Source: CAVPKN01 sp963832835 (GTDB lineage: Bacteria > Chlamydiota > Chlamydiia > Chlamydiales > JAAKFR01). Taken from it: 64,000 nucleotides of DNA. The notes under the pieces are model-generated. The model worked only from the letters and a program-made list of their open reading frames with translations. It searched no databases and was not told where the DNA came from. The position numbers and the translations under genes are program-made. The stretch's first letter is position 1. Every line of letters starts with the position of its first letter. This document shows, one piece after another, positions 61,736 to 64,000 of the stretch. Where the stretch lies: NCBI GenBank assembly GCA_963832835.1, contig CAWHVD010000001.1, forward strand, positions 2,046,001-2,110,000, written 5' to 3'.

Positions 61736-64000
61736 ATGCTGTGGAGGCTAGTTGTGTCACAAATGATTTCTCGCTTTTTACCTCAAAGTGCAACCGTTGG
61801 TTTTTTTGTTCAAAGAACATCCTTAAAGCTCATCAGGGCTAAATTGCATCGTGTCACTGAACACCTTTCTCGGTTCGTTACCAATGGTAGTCCTCAGCCT
61901 ATCACCCAAAGATTTGTACGACTAAATCATGCCTTTCAAAACAATCAACCCGACAACAGTTCTTGGATTGTCCTTCTTGCAGTGGCTTTGGTTGCTGCCA
62001 CCTTGGCAAATCAAAAGGCTGATGCAGAAGAGGTAGAAGCAGACCTCAGTTGGGAAGAGTTGGAGAAAATAGCTCTCTTATTTGATGTCAATCTACCCAT
62101 AACCCGGGATCCAGAAACATTCAAAAAGACAGCTCACAAGTGCTTTTATGCAGTATTTCAGGCTTGCCATGATGGCGATTGGACTTTGATTGATCAAATC
62201 TCTGAGGCCACCCTTTCCAAGCTTACTGATACTTGGGGGCAAACGCTTCTCATTGCTGCGGCAGGTGAAGGGAATAACGTTGCCGTTGAAGGTCTTATCA
62301 AACGCCAAATCGCTCTGCAAAAAACAGACAGGGATGGTAATACCCCTCTTCATGCTGCTGCAAAAAATGGGTTTTCTCACCTTGTGCCTTTGCTGTGCGA
62401 CTACTACATCAAGGATCTCAATAGCCAAGGGAAAAATGCTCACCACATTGCCGTAGAGTACGGCCATCTTGCCGTCTTAAAAACCCTGATCGCAAAAAAT
62501 CCGAAAAGTGACTCTTTAAAAGAAGGAAATTTAAGTCTAACCCTTCTTGCCTTGTGCATCAGACACTCTAAGCACGATTGTCTCGACTTTCTGCTTAAAC
62601 AGCCAGGTTATCGGCTGGAAGAGTCTTCTCAGCTGGGCACTCTTTTGCATGTTGCTATTCACTTTGGGCAATTTAGCACCCTCAGGCATCTGGTAGGATG
62701 CTCGGGGGCTGCCATTCTGTTGCAAAAACAGGATGATCAAGGGCGCAATCCCCTTGCTTTGGCAGCTTTTGTCGGTGACCTGGAAGCGGTCGATTTTCTG
62801 TATCAAAAAGTTGGCAATTGGGCAGGACACAATGGCTGGAGTGCTGCCCATTGGGCTGTGATAGGTAAGCAAGGAGAGGTTCTGAAACTTCTTGCTTATT
62901 TGGGTATGAATCTTGAAATCCGAGATGGCGAGGGAAAGAGGCCTGAAGATCTCTTAAAAGATGATACAAGCTTTGAAGCAAAGCAAATCAAAAATATCTT
63001 AAATGGCTTAATCCAAAACAGGGATCAAATTCAGAAAAGTCCTCTCGATTTTCGCTCTCAACCGCCAGAGGGCATCGTGTTCAAAGGAGGAGGTCCTAGA
63101 GGTCTTGCCTATTTAGAAGCATTGCGTGCTCTTAAAGGTAAAAAAGCTTTAGATGAGGTGCAAAGAACCGCCGGAACTTCTGCTGGAGCCATTACGGCTG
63201 CTATCTTTGCTTTAGATCCCCAACTGAAAGATATTGATTCGCTTGAAAACCTTGATTTGATGCAGTTCCTTGACCCAGTTAAGGGAAAGGAGCCTCTCTT
63301 GAATGCCATGCTTGCTGCCAAAGACAAAGAGGGGACGATTTCTAAGATCGTCTCGGGGAGTTTTGAGATTGCCAAGGGGGCATGGAACCCTCTTAAGCTC
63401 TACAACGCTTTTTCTCAACTGGATGGTATTTGTGAGGGCGAGAATCTGCGCAAATGGGTTGAGTCAGAAATCTACAGGCGTACTGGGAAAGAACATTGTA
63501 CTTTTGGGGAGTTGAAGCAGGAAATACAGCGAGGGAAAAAGTTCCTTCATCTGCATGTATACGCCACGCGCTTGGAGGCGGGTCCGGACAAGAAAATCCT
63601 CCATTTTAGTTCAGAAAACCCCGAGTGGGATAACATTGTGATCTCAGATGCCATCCGTGCTTCGATGTCCATCCCCGGAGTCTATCAACCCTATACTGTA
63701 AGGGAAAAAACGCGCTCCAATACATTGGTTTCTAGGACTGATCTGGGTCCTTGTGTCGATGGTGGGCTGATTAAAAACTTTCCCATCGATGCATTTGATG
63801 TCCCAACAGATGGATACTACTCTAGCTTCAATAGAAGGACACTGGGACTGTGCTTGAAAGATGTTGAAGGGACAAGTAGCAAAACACCTCCTGTCAGTGG
63901 GATCCTGGATATCGCAAAAGCTTGTGCAAGCGTCTACTGGACTGCCGAAGAAACTTATGTCAGCACAGAAGAAAATCGGCATCGTACCATCGAGATTCCC
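61736..64000 (+). CDS. Ankyrin-patatin phospholipase protein, 3' partial
   Basis: 755 residues visible, no stop before the window end. The N-terminal ~80 residues are basic with almost no acidic residues, followed by a membrane-like helix (WIVLLAVALVAATLA). Residues ~130-430 contain ankyrin repeats (DGNTPLHAAAKNGF, QGRNPLALAAFVGD, NGWSAAHWAVIGKQ). The patatin domain has GGGPRG (451-456, oxyanion hole), GTSAG (480-484, Ser482) and DGG (Asp675). The catalytic dyad is complete, so phospholipase A activity is expected. Start chosen at 61736; 61652 and 61763 are alternatives and none has a well-spaced ribosome site. Likely a secreted effector. Confidence 0.88.
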   Translation, partial: MLWRLVVSQMISRFLPQSATVGFFVQRTSLKLIRAKLHRVTEHLSRFVTNGSPQPITQRFVRLNHAFQNNQPDNSSWIVLLAVALVAATLANQKADAEEVEADLSWEELEKIALLFDVNLPITRDPETFKKTAHKCFYAVFQACHDGDWTLIDQISEATLSKLTDTWGQTLLIAAAGEGNNVAVEGLIKRQIALQKTDRDGNTPLHAAAKNGFSHLVPLLCDYYIKDLNSQGKNAHHIAVEYGHLAVLKTLIAKNPKSDSLKEGNLSLTLLALCIRHSKHDCLDFLLKQPGYRLEESSQLGTLLHVAIHFGQFSTLRHLVGCSGAAILLQKQDDQGRNPLALAAFVGDLEAVDFLYQKVGNWAGHNGWSAAHWAVIGKQGEVLKLLAYLGMNLEIRDGEGKRPEDLLKDDTSFEAKQIKNILNGLIQNRDQIQKSPLDFRSQPPEGIVFKGGGPRGLAYLEALRALKGKKALDEVQRTAGTSAGAITAAIFALDPQLKDIDSLENLDLMQFLDPVKGKEPLLNAMLAAKDKEGTISKIVSGSFEIAKGAWNPLKLYNAFSQLDGICEGENLRKWVESEIYRRTGKEHCTFGELKQEIQRGKKFLHLHVYATRLEAGPDKKILHFSSENPEWDNIVISDAIRASMSIPGVYQPYTVREKTRSNTLVSRTDLGPCVDGGLIKNFPIDAFDVPTDGYYSSFNRRTLGLCLKDVEGTSSKTPPVSGILDIAKACASVYWTAEETYVSTEENRHRTIEIP

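Overview
The window is gene-dense (roughly 43-44% GC by eye) and reads like the chromosome of an amoeba- or protist-associated intracellular bacterium. An environmental chlamydia (Parachlamydiales type) fits best. The evidence is an F-box/propeller protein, a secreted Cys-rich protein, a DUF2608 phosphatase-like protein, two small bilobed hydrophobic proteins, a HAMP-type class III adenylate cyclase, and very large ankyrin/TPR and ankyrin/patatin proteins. Legionellales is the main alternative: a DgcZ-type diguanylate cyclase and a group 3 [NiFe] hydrogenase are not typical chlamydial genes. No rRNA, tRNA, CRISPR array or transposase gene was found.

1-7.1 kb is a hydrogenase operon: large subunit (5' end cut off), maturation protease, hypA, hypF, hypC, hypD, hypE and a nickel permease. 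hypB is not in the window. 7.2-18.4 kb is a pyruvate/acetate module: acetyl-CoA synthetase, PDH E1-alpha, E1-beta and E2, and an acyl carrier protein; then a convergent membrane pyrophosphatase, a CoA-transferase and PEP synthase. Together these interconvert acetate, acetyl-CoA, pyruvate and PEP and recover pyrophosphate energy.

18.5-36 kb holds signalling, ion transport and DNA-repair genes: a zinc-sensing diguanylate cyclase, a P1B ATPase, photolyase, MFS transporter, Ada, phosphoglucomutase, carbonic anhydrase, LigD/Ku with a small basic protein, and stress proteins (two BON, CsbD, DUF892). 36-43 kb has a Kef-type antiporter and a 1579-residue protein that combines a PARP-like ADP-ribosyltransferase, ankyrin repeats, a DUF294-like nucleotidyltransferase and eight near-identical kinesin-light-chain TPRs. 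43.5-48.3 kb is a cyoABCDE quinol oxidase operon. 48-64 kb mixes repair (Tag), transport, secreted/envelope proteins, an F-box protein, CorA, a GDPD-PmtA lipid pair, an adenylate cyclase and an ankyrin-patatin protein cut by the window end.

From 18.5 kb to 59.5 kb the intergenic spaces carry twelve copies of a ~163-bp terminal-inverted-repeat element (MITE-like). None lies in the first 18.4 kb. Copies favour gene ends, especially convergent junctions, and in places supply stop codons, C-terminal residues or a start codon. A second, smaller dispersed repeat family occurs four or five times, twice directly beside a MITE copy.
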